From an uncultured Eggerthellaceae bacterium (lineage in GTDB: Bacteria > Actinomycetota > Coriobacteriia > Coriobacteriales > Eggerthellaceae), in the NCBI GenBank assembly GCA_947626195.1, contig CANQRF010000016.1:1-42814 (forward strand): a stretch of DNA of 42,814 bases, written 5' to 3'. The notes beneath the pieces are model-generated. The model was not told the DNA's origin. It saw nothing but the letters and a program-made list of their open reading frames with translations, and did not search any database. The position numbers and the translations under genes are program-made. Positions 16,504-28,504 of this stretch are shown here, piece after piece (position 1 is the first letter of the stretch; the number at the start of each line of letters is the position of its first letter).

Positions 16504-17769
16504 ATGAATGATTCATCCAGCTATCGCCTCGGGGAAACCGCCTTCGAGAAGGAGAGGGCGGCCGACGAAAACGCTCCGCTTTCGGTGACGGCGGCATGTG
16601 CACTTGCGAAGGAGACGCTCGAATCGTTCGTCGTCACCATTCTCGGCGAGGTTTCCGAGGTCTCGGACAAAGCGGGCTACAAAGCGGTCTATTTCACGAT
16701 CAAGGACGAGAAAGCATCGCTGTCGTGCCTTATGTGGAACAACCGCTATGCCACAAGCGGCGTGAAGCTCGAAAGGGGAATGCTTGTTCAAGTGACGGGC
16801 CGCTTCACGCTTTATGCGGCGAAGGGGCGGATGAACTTCGATGTCTTCTCGCTGAGCTTGGCGGGGCAGGGCGATCTGCGCATGCGCGTTGCGGCGCTTG
16901 CGCGCAAGCTTGAGGCCGAGGGGCTGATGGATCCGCGCCGCAAGCGCCCGATACCGCAGCTGCCTGCGACAATAGGCGTGGTCACTTCGCCGCGCGGCAA
17001 GGCCATCCACGACGTGCTGCGGACGCTTCGTCGTCGCTATCCCCTGGCGCGGGTGCTCGTCGCGGGCGTCGCCGTGGAGGGTGCCACGGCGGCAGCGGGG
17101 ATCATCGAGGGGCTCTACGCCTGCGCTTCAGCGGGAGCGGAGGTCGTCTGCCTCGTCCGCGGCGGCGGCTCCTTCGAGGATCTCATGCCTTTCAACGATG
17201 AAGAGCTTGCCCGCGCGATCGCAGCTTCTCCCGTAGTCATCGTGACGGGCATCGGACATGAGCCCGACACGACCATCGCCGACATGGTTGCCGATCAGCG
17301 GGCCTCCACGCCCACGGCGGCTGCTGAGGCCGTCTCGCCGACAAAAGAGACGCTGAAGGCGAATCTCTCAGCCCTGACGCGGGCAATCGCGCATCCTATG
17401 CAGCTTCGGCTTGAGCGCTCTCAGGCGAAGCTCGACCGCCTCGCCACGCTGCCGCTCTTCCGAGAGCCAGAGCGCTTCTTTGCCGGCGAATCCCTCGCCC
17501 TCGACGACTGTCGAGAGCGCCTCGCGACGTTTGCGCGCACCTATCCCGAGCTCATGCGCTCGCGGCTTGGCATCGCTGCGGCGCGTTTGGAAGATCTCTC
17601 GCCTCTTTCGGCGCTTGCGCGGGGCTATGCGATCGCACGTGATAGGGAAGGCACTTTCATCAAAAGCGTCAAGCAGGCCCAGCTCGGAGAGCCGCTCGCC
17701 GTGATGCTCTCAGATGGCGAGATAAGCTGCGAGGTAACGAACATCACCGTACGGAAGGATGAGGAATGA
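16504..17769 (+). CDS. xseA: Exodeoxyribonuclease VII large subunit
   Basis: A 421-residue XseA, the catalytic subunit of the single-strand-specific exonuclease that trims DNA in repair. The N-terminal OB-fold spans about residues 35-130 (VTILGEVSEVSDKAGYKAVY, ARGRMN-like FTLYAAKGRMNFDV). The catalytic region has GVVTSPRGKAIHDVL, VRGGGSFEDLMPFNDEELAR and TGIGHEPDTTIADMVAD with RASTPTAAAE, all conserved. The C-terminal coiled-coil region that recruits the small subunits and the ending ALARGYAIARD are also present. Its stop overlaps the xseB start by four bases. Confidence 0.96.
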   Translation: MNDSSSYRLGETAFEKERAADENAPLSVTAACALAKETLESFVVTILGEVSEVSDKAGYKAVYFTIKDEKASLSCLMWNNRYATSGVKLERGMLVQVTGRFTLYAAKGRMNFDVFSLSLAGQGDLRMRVAALARKLEAEGLMDPRRKRPIPQLPATIGVVTSPRGKAIHDVLRTLRRRYPLARVLVAGVAVEGATAAAGIIEGLYACASAGAEVVCLVRGGGSFEDLMPFNDEELARAIAASPVVIVTGIGHEPDTTIADMVADQRASTPTAAAEAVSPTKETLKANLSALTRAIAHPMQLRLERSQAKLDRLATLPLFREPERFFAGESLALDDCRERLATFARTYPELMRSRLGIAAARLEDLSPLSALARGYAIARDREGTFIKSVKQAQLGEPLAVMLSDGEISCEVTNITVRKDEE

Positions 17770-18017
17770 ACGAGGCGCGACAGGAAATCGAGGCCCTGAG
17801 CTATCGCGAGGCGATGGCAGAGCTCGAGATGATCGTGGGGGAGCTTGAGGGAAACGAGCTTGAGCTTGAGGAGAGCCTCGAGGAATACAAGCGCGGCATC
17901 GAGCTTTTGTCGTCGCTCAAACGGCGCCTCGACAGCGCCGAGCAGCAGATCACCGTGCTGCTCGGGGAGTTGGAGGCCGATACCGATGACGCGCTCCACG
18001 ACACGACGCTTTCCTAA
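17766..18017 (+). CDS. xseB: Exodeoxyribonuclease VII small subunit
   Basis: An 83-residue XseB. Two helices with the family pattern SYREAMAELEMIVGELEGNE, then ESLEEYKRGIELL, form the coiled coil that packs on the large subunit. The start overlaps the xseA stop (ATGA), as is common for this subunit pair, and should keep subunit ratios linked. An acidic tail (ELEADTDDALHD) ends the protein. Confidence 0.93.
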   Translation: MNEARQEIEALSYREAMAELEMIVGELEGNELELEESLEEYKRGIELLSSLKRRLDSAEQQITVLLGELEADTDDALHDTTLS

Positions 18018-18070
18018 AGCCGAGCGGAAGGGCGTCATGAGAAGAGTCCATGCGAGAAGGAGGATCAGTC

Positions 18071-18427
18071 ATGTCTGATTGCATCTTTTGCAAAATCGTC
18101 GAAGGCGAGATTCCGAGCACCATCGTTTACGAGGACGACGCCGTGGTGGCGTTCGAGGATCTGAATCCGCAGATGCCCGTGCATACGCTCGTCGTCCCCA
18201 AAAAGCACTACGACAACATCGGCGACGGCATTCCCGATACCGAGCTCGGCGCCGTGTTCAACGCCGCCAACAAGGTCGCGGCGATGAAGGGCATCGCGGA
18301 GAGCGGCTATCGCGTGATCGTCAACACGAACGACGATGCCCAGCAAAGCGTCCATCACCTGCACGTGCATGTGCTTGGCGGCGCTCCGATGAACTCGGGC
18401 AGCCCTGCGCTTGACGAGGCGGATTAG
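18071..18427 (+). CDS. HIT-family nucleotide-binding protein (HinT-like)
   Basis: A 118-residue histidine-triad protein. The triad HHLHVHVLGG near residue 97 and the N-terminal CIFCKIVEGEIPS are typical of HinT, which hydrolyses purine phosphoramidates. The FC Cys pair of zinc-binding HITs is partly present (CIFC). ATG 18071 follows AGAAGGAGG; an in-frame ATG at 18050 has no comparable site. It is the last gene of the rnd-xse run, and the ackA promoter lies in the gap behind it. Confidence 0.93.
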   Translation: MSDCIFCKIVEGEIPSTIVYEDDAVVAFEDLNPQMPVHTLVVPKKHYDNIGDGIPDTELGAVFNAANKVAAMKGIAESGYRVIVNTNDDAQQSVHHLHVHVLGGAPMNSGSPALDEAD

Positions 18428-18485
18428 CAAACTCGATGGATTAACAGGCCATTCGTCCCATTCGCCGAAAACTCCCCACGGGGGC

Positions 18486-18514
18486 TTGGGTATCGTTGCC
18501 GATGCTTTTACAAT
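18486..18514 (+). promoter_or_regulatory. Promoter of acetate kinase
   Basis: TTGGGT (18486-18491) and TACAAT (18509-18514) are separated by exactly 17 bases and lie 33 bases before the TTG start of ackA. It would give a short leader containing the TGGGGGG ribosome site. Confidence 0.6.
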
Positions 18515-18546
18515 AAGCGGACACGACAGAGCTGGGGGGTTAGCTT

Positions 18547-19740
18547 TTGAACGTACTCGTAATCAATGCAGGTTCATCCTCCTTAAAGTATCAACTGATC
18601 AATGTTGAGCATCATCAGGTTTTGGCGAAGGGGATCTGCGAGCGCGTCGGCGCGGCGGATGCCTTCCATAAGCACGGCATCGATGAGAATGAAATCGTCA
18701 TCGATGTGCCGATGAACAACCATACCGAGGCGGTTCGGCTCGCGCTGCAATCAATCCTTGAGGGGCCGAACAAAGCGATCGACTCGCTCGATGAGATCGA
18801 TGCGATCGGGCATCGCGTTGTTCAGGGCGGAAAGTATTTTGACCGTTCGGTGCTGATTGATGACGAAGTGATCGCCCGCATTGAGGAGCTCAAGGAACTT
18901 GCACCGCTGCATAACGAGGCGGCGCTCATGGGAATCCGCGCCTGCCAGGCCCTTATGCCCGACAAGCCGATGGTCGCGGTGTTCGACACCTCGTATTTCC
19001 AGACGCTTCAGCCGAAAGCGTATATGTATCCGCTTCCGTATGAGCTGTACGAGAAATATGCGATCAGAAAATACGGCGCCCATGGCACCTCGCATCGCTA
19101 TATCGCCGAGCGCGCCGCAGCGTTCCTCGATGAGCCGATCGACGAGTTGAAGCTCATCACCTGCCATCTTGGCAATGGCTGCTCGGTTTCGGCGATCGAC
19201 CATGGCGTGGCGATTGACACTTCGATGGGGCTCACGCCGCTCGACGGCCTCATGATGGGAACGCGCTCCGGCTCGATTGATCCGGCGATCGTCACCTTCG
19301 TCATGGAGCATGAGAACCTTTCACCGCAGGAGATGAACAATCTTCTCAACAAGAAATCGGGGCTTTTGGGCATCTCTGGCGTCTCGAACGACCTGCGCAG
19401 CGTGCGCATCGCCTCCGAAGAGGGCAATGAGCGCGCGATGCTCGCCTATCACATGTACTCGAACTCGGTGAAGAAATACATCGGGCAATACATCGCCGTC
19501 ATGGGCGGGGTCGACGCCGTGGTGCTCACTGCCGGCGTCGGCGAGAACGATCAGAAGATGCGTCGCATGATATTCTCCGGCATGCAGCCGCTCGGGATCG
19601 TCCTTGACGAGGCGCGCAACCGTGAACATGGTTTTGAGCGCGACATCGCGACGAACTCATCGCTTGTGCGGATCATCATCATACCGACGAACGAAGAATA
19701 TATGATCGCGCGCGATACTTTTGACATTGTGCATGGTTAG
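18547..19740 (+). CDS. ackA: Acetate kinase
   Basis: A 397-residue acetate kinase, full length, which converts acetyl phosphate and ADP to acetate and ATP in fermentation. Family motifs are NVLVINAGSSSLKYQL at the start, DTSYFQTLQ, the YGAHGTSHRYI block with catalytic His, the CHLGNGCSVSAI phosphate loop, DTSMGLTPLDGLMMGTRSG, and TAGVGEND. The start is TTG 18547 behind TGGGGGG. The stop interlocks with that of the convergent phosphotransacetylase gene (shared bases 19737-19740), so the two genes of one pathway face each other instead of forming the usual pta-ackA operon. Confidence 0.97.
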   Translation: MNVLVINAGSSSLKYQLINVEHHQVLAKGICERVGAADAFHKHGIDENEIVIDVPMNNHTEAVRLALQSILEGPNKAIDSLDEIDAIGHRVVQGGKYFDRSVLIDDEVIARIEELKELAPLHNEAALMGIRACQALMPDKPMVAVFDTSYFQTLQPKAYMYPLPYELYEKYAIRKYGAHGTSHRYIAERAAAFLDEPIDELKLITCHLGNGCSVSAIDHGVAIDTSMGLTPLDGLMMGTRSGSIDPAIVTFVMEHENLSPQEMNNLLNKKSGLLGISGVSNDLRSVRIASEEGNERAMLAYHMYSNSVKKYIGQYIAVMGGVDAVVLTAGVGENDQKMRRMIFSGMQPLGIVLDEARNREHGFERDIATNSSLVRIIIIPTNEEYMIARDTFDIVHG

Positions 19741-20726
19741 TTGCCTTGCGCTTGGACGCAGGTGATGGCGACGACGCCGACGATGTCCTCCGCTGAGCAT
19801 CCGCGCGAAAGGTCGTTGACGGGCGCCGCGATGCCTTGGGTCACCGGCCCGTACGCCTCGGCCTTCGCAAGCCGTTGCACGAGCTTATAGCCGATGTTTC
19901 CAGCGTCCAAATCGGGGAAGATGAGCACGTTCGCTTTGCCGGCGACGGGGGAGTCAGGTGCCTTGAGCGCGCCGACTTCGGCGATGATGGCGGCGTCGAG
20001 CTGCATCTCTCCGTCGAGCAGAAGCTCGGGGTCGAGCTCATGGGCGAGCACGGTGGCGCGGATGACCTTCTCCTGATCAGAGTTGGATGCCGAGCCGGCG
20101 GTGGAATGCGAAAGGAGCGCGACACGCGGCTCAGCGCCGATGATCGTGCGGAAGGATTTCGCCGAGTTCACCGCGATGTGCGCGAGCTTCTCGGCTGAGG
20201 GCTGCACTTCAAGCGCGCAGTCGGAGAAGAGGAAGACCCCGTCTTCGCCATAGGGGCAATCGGGGACGATCATGATGAAGAACGTGCTCACCAACGCAAC
20301 GCCCGGGGCGGTCTTCAAGATCTGAAGGCTCGGGCGCAAAACGTCGCCCGTCGCGTGGCAAGCGCCGGCCACCATGCCGTCGGCCATCCCCATCTTCACG
20401 AGCATCACGCCGAAGTAGAGCTCATTTTCCAGCAGAAGGCGGGCTCCCTCGAGCGTGACGCCCTTCGCCTTGCGCAGCTCGAAGAGCTTTTGCGCCATCT
20501 CCTCGCGCTCGGGTGCTTCAAGGGGATTGATGATGCGTGCACCTTCGAGGGCAAAGCCCTCGCCGACGATCCTGTCGGGTTCGCCAAGTATCGTGAGTTC
20601 GGCGAATCCCTGCCTCAGGATCTCCTCAGCGGCCTCAAGGGTGCGGCGATCGTTGCCCTCGGGCAAAACGATCCGCATCGGCTTGGTTGCGGCCTGTTTT
20701 ATCATGGAGTCCAGAAAAGCGCTCAT
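19737..20726 (-). CDS. pta: Phosphate acetyltransferase
   Basis: A 329-residue short-form Pta without the regulatory N-terminal domain. It exchanges acetyl-CoA and phosphate for acetyl phosphate and CoA, supplying acetate kinase. Visible blocks are MRIVLPEGNDRRTLEAAEE, GMADGMVAGACHATGDVLRP, LLSHSTAGSASNSDQEKV and the ending region NVLIFPDLDAGNIGYKLVQR. The start is ATG 20726 with AAAGGTGAT upstream. It is divergent from glf (183-base gap) and convergent with ackA. The open frame runs on for hundreds of codons antisense to glf and the glycosyltransferase, but this is only base-composition bias. Confidence 0.96.
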   Translation of the reverse strand: MSAFLDSMIKQAATKPMRIVLPEGNDRRTLEAAEEILRQGFAELTILGEPDRIVGEGFALEGARIINPLEAPEREEMAQKLFELRKAKGVTLEGARLLLENELYFGVMLVKMGMADGMVAGACHATGDVLRPSLQILKTAPGVALVSTFFIMIVPDCPYGEDGVFLFSDCALEVQPSAEKLAHIAVNSAKSFRTIIGAEPRVALLSHSTAGSASNSDQEKVIRATVLAHELDPELLLDGEMQLDAAIIAEVGALKAPDSPVAGKANVLIFPDLDAGNIGYKLVQRLAKAEAYGPVTQGIAAPVNDLSRGCSAEDIVGVVAITCVQAQGN

Positions 20727-20909
20727 GGCATCACCTTTCACTCGAAGGAAATCGGTTTCCATACTAACGGCAATTCTCGTAAATGGGCCGGCGAAAATCC
20801 CGCGAGCTTCCTTATCGGCAGATTTCGTCGGTTTGCTTAATTTTGCTCTGTAGCGCGAAGTGAATCGGTACAATGCACTGCAATGGATCAGAGAACAAGG
20901 AGGCTCATC

Positions 20910-22130
20910 GTGCCTGTTCAATATCGCGATTATCGTCATATCGCCATAGGCGATTACCAAGCTGTCGTCGTCGGAAGCGGTTTCGCCGGCTCGGTTGTGG
21001 CGCGCCAGCTCGCTGAGCAGGGCGGTATGCGCGTGCTCATCATCGAGAAGCGCCCCCATATCGGAGGCAACATGTACGACGAGGTGGACGAGGCGGGCAT
21101 CCTCGTGCATCGCTATGGGCCGCACATCTTCCATACGAACAACCGCGAAGTGTTCGAATATCTCCTTCGCTTCTCGGAGTTCATCCCCTATCAGCACCGC
21201 GTTCTGGCGAACTGGTACGGCACCTATCTGCCGGTGCCCTTCAACAAGACCTCCCTCGAGATCGCGTTTGGCATGAAGCGCGCGCTCACCCTCAACGATA
21301 AGCTCGTCGATGCGTTCGGCGAGGGGAGGAAGGTGACGATCAACGAGCTGCGCAGCCAAAACGACTCCGAGCTCTCCGAGATCGCCGATTTCGTGTACCG
21401 CAACGTTTTCCTCTATTACACGCAGAAGCAGTGGGGTCTCACTCCCGATGAGGTGGATCCGTCGGTGACGGCGCGCGTGCCGGTGAGCATCTCGCGCGAC
21501 GACCGCTATTTCCAAGATGCCTACCAAGGGATGCCGAAAGACGGATACACCGCCTTGTTCGAGAACCTTCTCGATCATGAGAACATCGACGTATGCCTCA
21601 ACATCGAGGCGGAAAGCGTCTTCGACCTTGAGTTCGAGAGCATGGCCGAGGACGCGAAGATCTCCTCGATCAAGCTGCACGACATGCCCTTCGAGGGCCC
21701 GCTCGTCTACACGGGGCCGCTCGATGAGCTCTTCCTCTCGCGATTCGGGCGCCTGCCGTATCGCAGCCTCGATTTCGTCTACGAGACATTCGACGCCGAG
21801 CGTGTGCTGCCATGCGGCACGGTGAACTACACCGTGACGGAGGACTTCACGCGCATCACGGAGTTCAAGCACATGACCGGCCAGAAGTGCGCCAACACGA
21901 CGATCATGAAGGAGTATCCGCGCGAATACAACGATCCGAAGACGCAGATACCCTACTATGCGATCATCAACGACGAGAACAACGCCCACTACGAGCGCTA
22001 TCGTGCGCTGACGAGCCACCTTCCGAATTTCTATCCCATCGGACGCTTGGCCGAGTACCGCTATTACAACATGGACACCATCATCGAGCTCGCCCTGGCG
22101 ACGGCTCGGGCGATTCTTGACCGTCAGTGA
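20910..22130 (+). CDS. glf: UDP-galactopyranose mutase
   Basis: A 406-residue flavoenzyme that converts UDP-galactopyranose to UDP-galactofuranose for cell-surface glycans. The FAD motif VVVGSGFAGSVVARQLAE, the HIGGNMYDEVDE and YGPHIFHTNN blocks, QWGLTPDEVDPSV and the final GRLAEYRYYNMD are family hallmarks, including the active-site Arg residues. GTG 20910 is the best start, with AAGGAGG six bases upstream; in-frame ATG 20883 lacks a site. It has a 20-residue N-terminal extension before the FAD strand. The glycosyltransferase 75 bases downstream probably acts in the same glycan pathway. Confidence 0.95.
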   Translation: MPVQYRDYRHIAIGDYQAVVVGSGFAGSVVARQLAEQGGMRVLIIEKRPHIGGNMYDEVDEAGILVHRYGPHIFHTNNREVFEYLLRFSEFIPYQHRVLANWYGTYLPVPFNKTSLEIAFGMKRALTLNDKLVDAFGEGRKVTINELRSQNDSELSEIADFVYRNVFLYYTQKQWGLTPDEVDPSVTARVPVSISRDDRYFQDAYQGMPKDGYTALFENLLDHENIDVCLNIEAESVFDLEFESMAEDAKISSIKLHDMPFEGPLVYTGPLDELFLSRFGRLPYRSLDFVYETFDAERVLPCGTVNYTVTEDFTRITEFKHMTGQKCANTTIMKEYPREYNDPKTQIPYYAIINDENNAHYERYRALTSHLPNFYPIGRLAEYRYYNMDTIIELALATARAILDRQ

Positions 22131-22205
22131 GCCGCGAGGCGATGCGCACATTCGCGGGTCGTTTGAACATGGCGGCACATCGTTCCAGTCGGAGAAAGTA
22201 AGGAC

Positions 22206-23228
22206 ATGTCGAAGACCATAACCTTCACCATCCCGTGCTACAACTCGGCCGAGTATATGGATCGTTGCATCGAGAGCGTTGCCGCTGTCGGAGACGACAT
22301 CGAGATCATCATCGTCGACGACGGATCGACAAAGGACAACACCGCCGAGATCGCGGATTCGTGGGCGGCGCGCTATCCCGATAAGATCGTCGCGATCCAT
22401 CAGGAGAACAAGGGGCATGGCGGCGCCGTGAACACGGGATTGGCGAACGCGCGGGGCACGTATTTCAAGGTGGTGGACAGCGACGACTGGCTTGACGACG
22501 ATGCGATGGGCCACGTGATGGCCTATCTGCGCAAACAGGCCGTTGAGAAAAACCCGACCGACATGGTGATCAGCAACTATGTCTATGAGAAGGTGCACGA
22601 GGGCACGTCGCAGGTCATGGATTACCGCAAGCAGCTTCCCGTCGGCCGCGAATTCACGTGGAGCGACGTGGGGCATTTCGGGCTCACGAAATACATCCTC
22701 ATGCACTCGGTGATCTATCGCACCGAGCTTTTGCGCGGGATCGGGCTTCAGCTCCCTGAGCACACCTTCTACGTCGACAACATCTATATCTACGAGCCCC
22801 TGCCCGCCGTGAAGAAGATGTATTACCTCGATGAGGATGTTTATCGCTACTTCATCGGGCGGAGCGATCAAAGCGTGAACGAGAACGTCATGATCACGCG
22901 CATGGATCAGCAGCTCAAAATCACGCGCATCATGATCGACGCGGTTGACCTCACGGGCATCACCTGCCCGAATCTGCGCAAATATATGGAGAACTACCTG
23001 TCTGTCATGCTGACGATCTGCGCGGTGTTTCTCCGCATGCGCAACGAGCCGGGCGATCAGGAGAAACTCGATGACATCTGGGCGTATCTCAAGAAGATGA
23101 ATCCCATCACCTATCGCCGCTTGCGTCGAAAGTTTCTCAATCTCGGGACCAATCTGCCCACCGAGCTCGGGCGTCGCTTCGCCATCGCCGGATATCACGT
23201 TGCCCAGCACATAGTAAGTTTTAACTAG
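22206..23228 (+). CDS. Family 2 glycosyltransferase
   Basis: A 340-residue GT-A-fold glycosyltransferase. The N-terminal nucleotide-sugar domain shows FTIPCYNSAEYMDRCIESV, the DXD-type segments IIIVDDGS and VVDSDDWLDDD, and HGGAVNTGLANARG. The acceptor part (HTFYVDNIYIYEPLP) carries a possible catalytic Asp. No membrane span is evident. Next to glf it may transfer galactofuranose or another sugar to a cell-wall or capsule glycan, but the donor is not defined by the sequence. GTAAGGA precedes the ATG. Its stop TAG abuts the stop of convergent dinB with no base between. Confidence 0.88.
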   Translation: MSKTITFTIPCYNSAEYMDRCIESVAAVGDDIEIIIVDDGSTKDNTAEIADSWAARYPDKIVAIHQENKGHGGAVNTGLANARGTYFKVVDSDDWLDDDAMGHVMAYLRKQAVEKNPTDMVISNYVYEKVHEGTSQVMDYRKQLPVGREFTWSDVGHFGLTKYILMHSVIYRTELLRGIGLQLPEHTFYVDNIYIYEPLPAVKKMYYLDEDVYRYFIGRSDQSVNENVMITRMDQQLKITRIMIDAVDLTGITCPNLRKYMENYLSVMLTICAVFLRMRNEPGDQEKLDDIWAYLKKMNPITYRRLRRKFLNLGTNLPTELGRRFAIAGYHVAQHIVSFN

Positions 23229-24527
23229 CTATTTATAATCAGCGGGGTTTTTGGATGATGAGCCGGTGGTGTTGTCGCGGTTGCGAAGCTCCGCCCCGAA
23301 CCGCACGGCGCTTTCCCCGAAGCGGTCTTTCAGCTTGTCGGTTGCCTGAAGAAGCGACGAGCGCTCCTTCGCGGAAAGCGGCAGGCGCGTTTGCTCCTCG
23401 TTTCCGAAGAGCCCATCGCGCTGCTCATAATCATCGCCGAAGAGGCTCTCCTGTTGAGAAATCTCATCGTCAAACCCCGACAAGGACACGCCGAGTAAGC
23501 GCACTTTCATGCCGGGCTTCCAAACCTCGCCAAGCATCTCGAAAAGCAGGGGAGTGTAGGCGATGTCGTCGTCGGTGGGGGCGGGAAGTTGCCGTTGGAT
23601 CGATCGTGTGGTTCGATCATCGTAGCGGATGCGCAGTCCGAGCGTGTGGCCTTGCAGCCCCTTTCGGCGAAGCCGTCTTCCCACCTTGGCGGCGAGGGCG
23701 GTAAGCGCTGCGTGAAGATCTTGCACGTTCGCCAGATCGTTCGCGAAGGTGGTCTCACACGAAACCGATTTCACCATGCCGTCATCGAAAACCGCGGAGG
23801 TGTCCTCCCCACGGGCGCGAGCACGCATTTCGAAGCCTGCCTTCCCGAACACCTGCGCCACGGTGCGGTCGTCGGCCTTCGCGAGATCGCCGAGCGTTGT
23901 GATGCCGCGGCTCGTCAGGGCCGCCTCCGCAGCCGGACCGATGCCGCTTAAAGCGCGCAAGGGCAAAGGCGAGAGAAACGCCTCCTCGCTTCCGGGGAAG
24001 ACCACGGTAAGTCCACGCGGTTTGTCGATGTCCGAGGCGATTTTGGCAATCGCCTTTGTCGTCGCCACGCCGATGGAGCAGGTGACGCCGAGTGCCGCGA
24101 CGCGCTGTTGGATGCGGTTCGCGATCGTGACGGGGCTTTCGGTGTTATGTGCCGTCGGTGAAACATCGACAAATGCCTCATCGATGCTCACCTGCTGCAC
24201 GTGCGGGCTCTCGTCGCGCAGAATATCCATGATCTTGTTGCTCATCTCGCGGTAGCGCGAGAAATTCCCGTGCGTCCAGATGGCCTGCGGACAAAGCCTT
24301 TGAGCCACCGAAGAGGGCATCGCGCTTCTCACGCCATAGGCGCGCGCCTCATAGGAGCAGGTGGAGACCACACCGTGCTTGTCGGCGTCGCCGCCGACGA
24401 TGACGGGCTTTCCACGCCAATCGGGATGGTCGAGTTGTTCAACGGAGGCGAAGAACGCATCGAGGTCGACGAGCAGGATCGCCCGTCCGACCCAAGGTTG
24501 TCTTTCAAACTCAGCGCTCGGAGGCAA
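23229..24527 (-). CDS. dinB: DNA polymerase IV (Y-family translesion polymerase)
   Basis: A 432-residue Y-family polymerase. The metal-binding acids are in ILLVDLDAFFASVEQL and SIDEAFVDVS, and the helix-hairpin-helix segment (LSGIGPAAEAALTSRGI) and little-finger domain follow. The C-terminus extends past the little finger (about residues 345-432) with QESLFGDDYEQRDGLFGNEE, which contains clamp-binding-like QxxLF sequences. The only usable start is TTG 24527, which lies inside the end of the DegV gene (17-base overlap) and has no clear ribosome site, so translation is probably coupled to degV. Confidence 0.93.
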   Translation of the reverse strand: MPPSAEFERQPWVGRAILLVDLDAFFASVEQLDHPDWRGKPVIVGGDADKHGVVSTCSYEARAYGVRSAMPSSVAQRLCPQAIWTHGNFSRYREMSNKIMDILRDESPHVQQVSIDEAFVDVSPTAHNTESPVTIANRIQQRVAALGVTCSIGVATTKAIAKIASDIDKPRGLTVVFPGSEEAFLSPLPLRALSGIGPAAEAALTSRGITTLGDLAKADDRTVAQVFGKAGFEMRARARGEDTSAVFDDGMVKSVSCETTFANDLANVQDLHAALTALAAKVGRRLRRKGLQGHTLGLRIRYDDRTTRSIQRQLPAPTDDDIAYTPLLFEMLGEVWKPGMKVRLLGVSLSGFDDEISQQESLFGDDYEQRDGLFGNEEQTRLPLSAKERSSLLQATDKLKDRFGESAVRFGAELRNRDNTTGSSSKNPADYK

Positions 24528-25383
24528 GGAAGAACACCGCGATGATCCCTGGACCGGCGTGGGCGCCGATGACAGGGTCGATATAGGTGGTGATGATGTC
24601 TTTCACGCCGAGCCGCTCACGGATGAGGTTCGCGAGGAACTCCGCATCCTCGGGGCAATCGCCATGGCCGAGAAACACTGTCTGGTCGGCGATGGGCTGG
24701 ATGGCGGTCCGCTCCATATGATCCACCAGGGCGATAAGCGATTTCTTGCGTCCGCGAATCTTCTCAAGCGGGATGAGATGTCCTTCGTCATCCACATGGA
24801 GAACGGGTTTGATATTGAGGATCGTTCCCGCCCAAGCGCTCGTCTTGGAAACGCGCCCGCCGCGGAGAAGGTACATGAGGTCCTCCACAGTGAACCAATG
24901 CGCCATGTGCAGCTTGTTGTACTCGAGCCATTCCTGCACCGCCTCAAGCGTGGCGCCCTCTTTCGCCATGCGCGCCGCGTACCAAACGAGGAGACCTTCT
25001 CCCGCCGCAGCGGCAAGGGTGTCGACGATGACGACCTTGCGATCAGGATATTCGTTCGCGAGCTCGCTCATCATAAGGCTTGCGGATTGGTAGGTGGAGG
25101 AAAGGCCGCTCGAGAACGCGATGTAGATGATGTCTTTCCCTTGGTCGAGAAGGGAGCGCATGAGCGCTTCGGCCTCGTTCATGTTCGGCGTCGAGGTGGT
25201 GACCACCTTGCCCTCGCGCATCATCGTGTAGAACTGCTTGAGGTCGGTGCGCTGGCCCTTAAGATAGCTCTGGTACTGCTTCCCTTCCACCATAAACGTC
25301 ATCGGAAGGATATGAAGCCCCAGATCATCGATCATATCTTCGGGAAGGTTGCAGCACGAGTCGGTTATTATCTCAAAATCCAT
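24511..25383 (-). CDS. DegV-family fatty-acid-binding protein
   Basis: A 290-residue DegV protein, which binds a fatty acid and in Firmicutes hands it to fatty acid kinase for phospholipid synthesis. The first strand IITDSCCNLPEDMI, the VVTTSTPNMNEAE loop, the FSSGLSSTYQSA motif and GHGDCPEDAEFLA match the family. ATG 25383 has AAAGG upstream; the frame extends further but has no homologous residues there. It is likely co-transcribed with dinB, which overlaps its end. Confidence 0.92.
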   Translation of the reverse strand: MDFEIITDSCCNLPEDMIDDLGLHILPMTFMVEGKQYQSYLKGQRTDLKQFYTMMREGKVVTTSTPNMNEAEALMRSLLDQGKDIIYIAFSSGLSSTYQSASLMMSELANEYPDRKVVIVDTLAAAAGEGLLVWYAARMAKEGATLEAVQEWLEYNKLHMAHWFTVEDLMYLLRGGRVSKTSAWAGTILNIKPVLHVDDEGHLIPLEKIRGRKKSLIALVDHMERTAIQPIADQTVFLGHGDCPEDAEFLANLIRERLGVKDIITTYIDPVIGAHAGPGIIAVFFLASER

Positions 25384-25531
25384 TTCGAACCTTTCGAAAC
25401 AAGAGGTTTCCGTTAATTGCCTGTTCAGACGGCTTTCGACATTGTATATGTTTCGACCAGCTGGCAAGCAGTAATTCTCCGGCTTTTTCAAGCTGATTCG
25501 GCGGTTCGTGGCAAACACGGCGGAAATCGCC

Positions 25532-25537
25532 TATACT
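25532..25537 (+). promoter_or_regulatory. Possible -10 box of the ileS transcript
   Basis: TATACT lies 60 bases before the chosen ileS start. The hexamer 17 bases upstream is TGGCAA, a weak -35 match. The 25384-25597 gap otherwise shows no T-box hallmark, which was looked for because ileS is often controlled that way. Confidence 0.3.
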
Positions 25538-25597
25538 TTATCTTTTGGCAGTATACGCGAAGAGAACAACCACGACAACATGAAGGCAGGGTTTTCC

Positions 25598-28495
<2,898 letters not shown>

Positions 28496-28504
28496 GAGCG
28501 TTTC

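Noticed and set aside
19737-23210. A 1157-codon minus-strand open frame running from pta through the antisense of glf and the glycosyltransferase
   Set aside because: Only the first 329 codons from the 3' end are pta with a start and ribosome site. The rest mirrors two well-conserved plus-strand genes and reflects codon bias.
25384-25597. T-box riboswitch ahead of ileS
   Set aside because: No specifier loop, T-box sequence or antiterminator/terminator pair could be found in this short leader.
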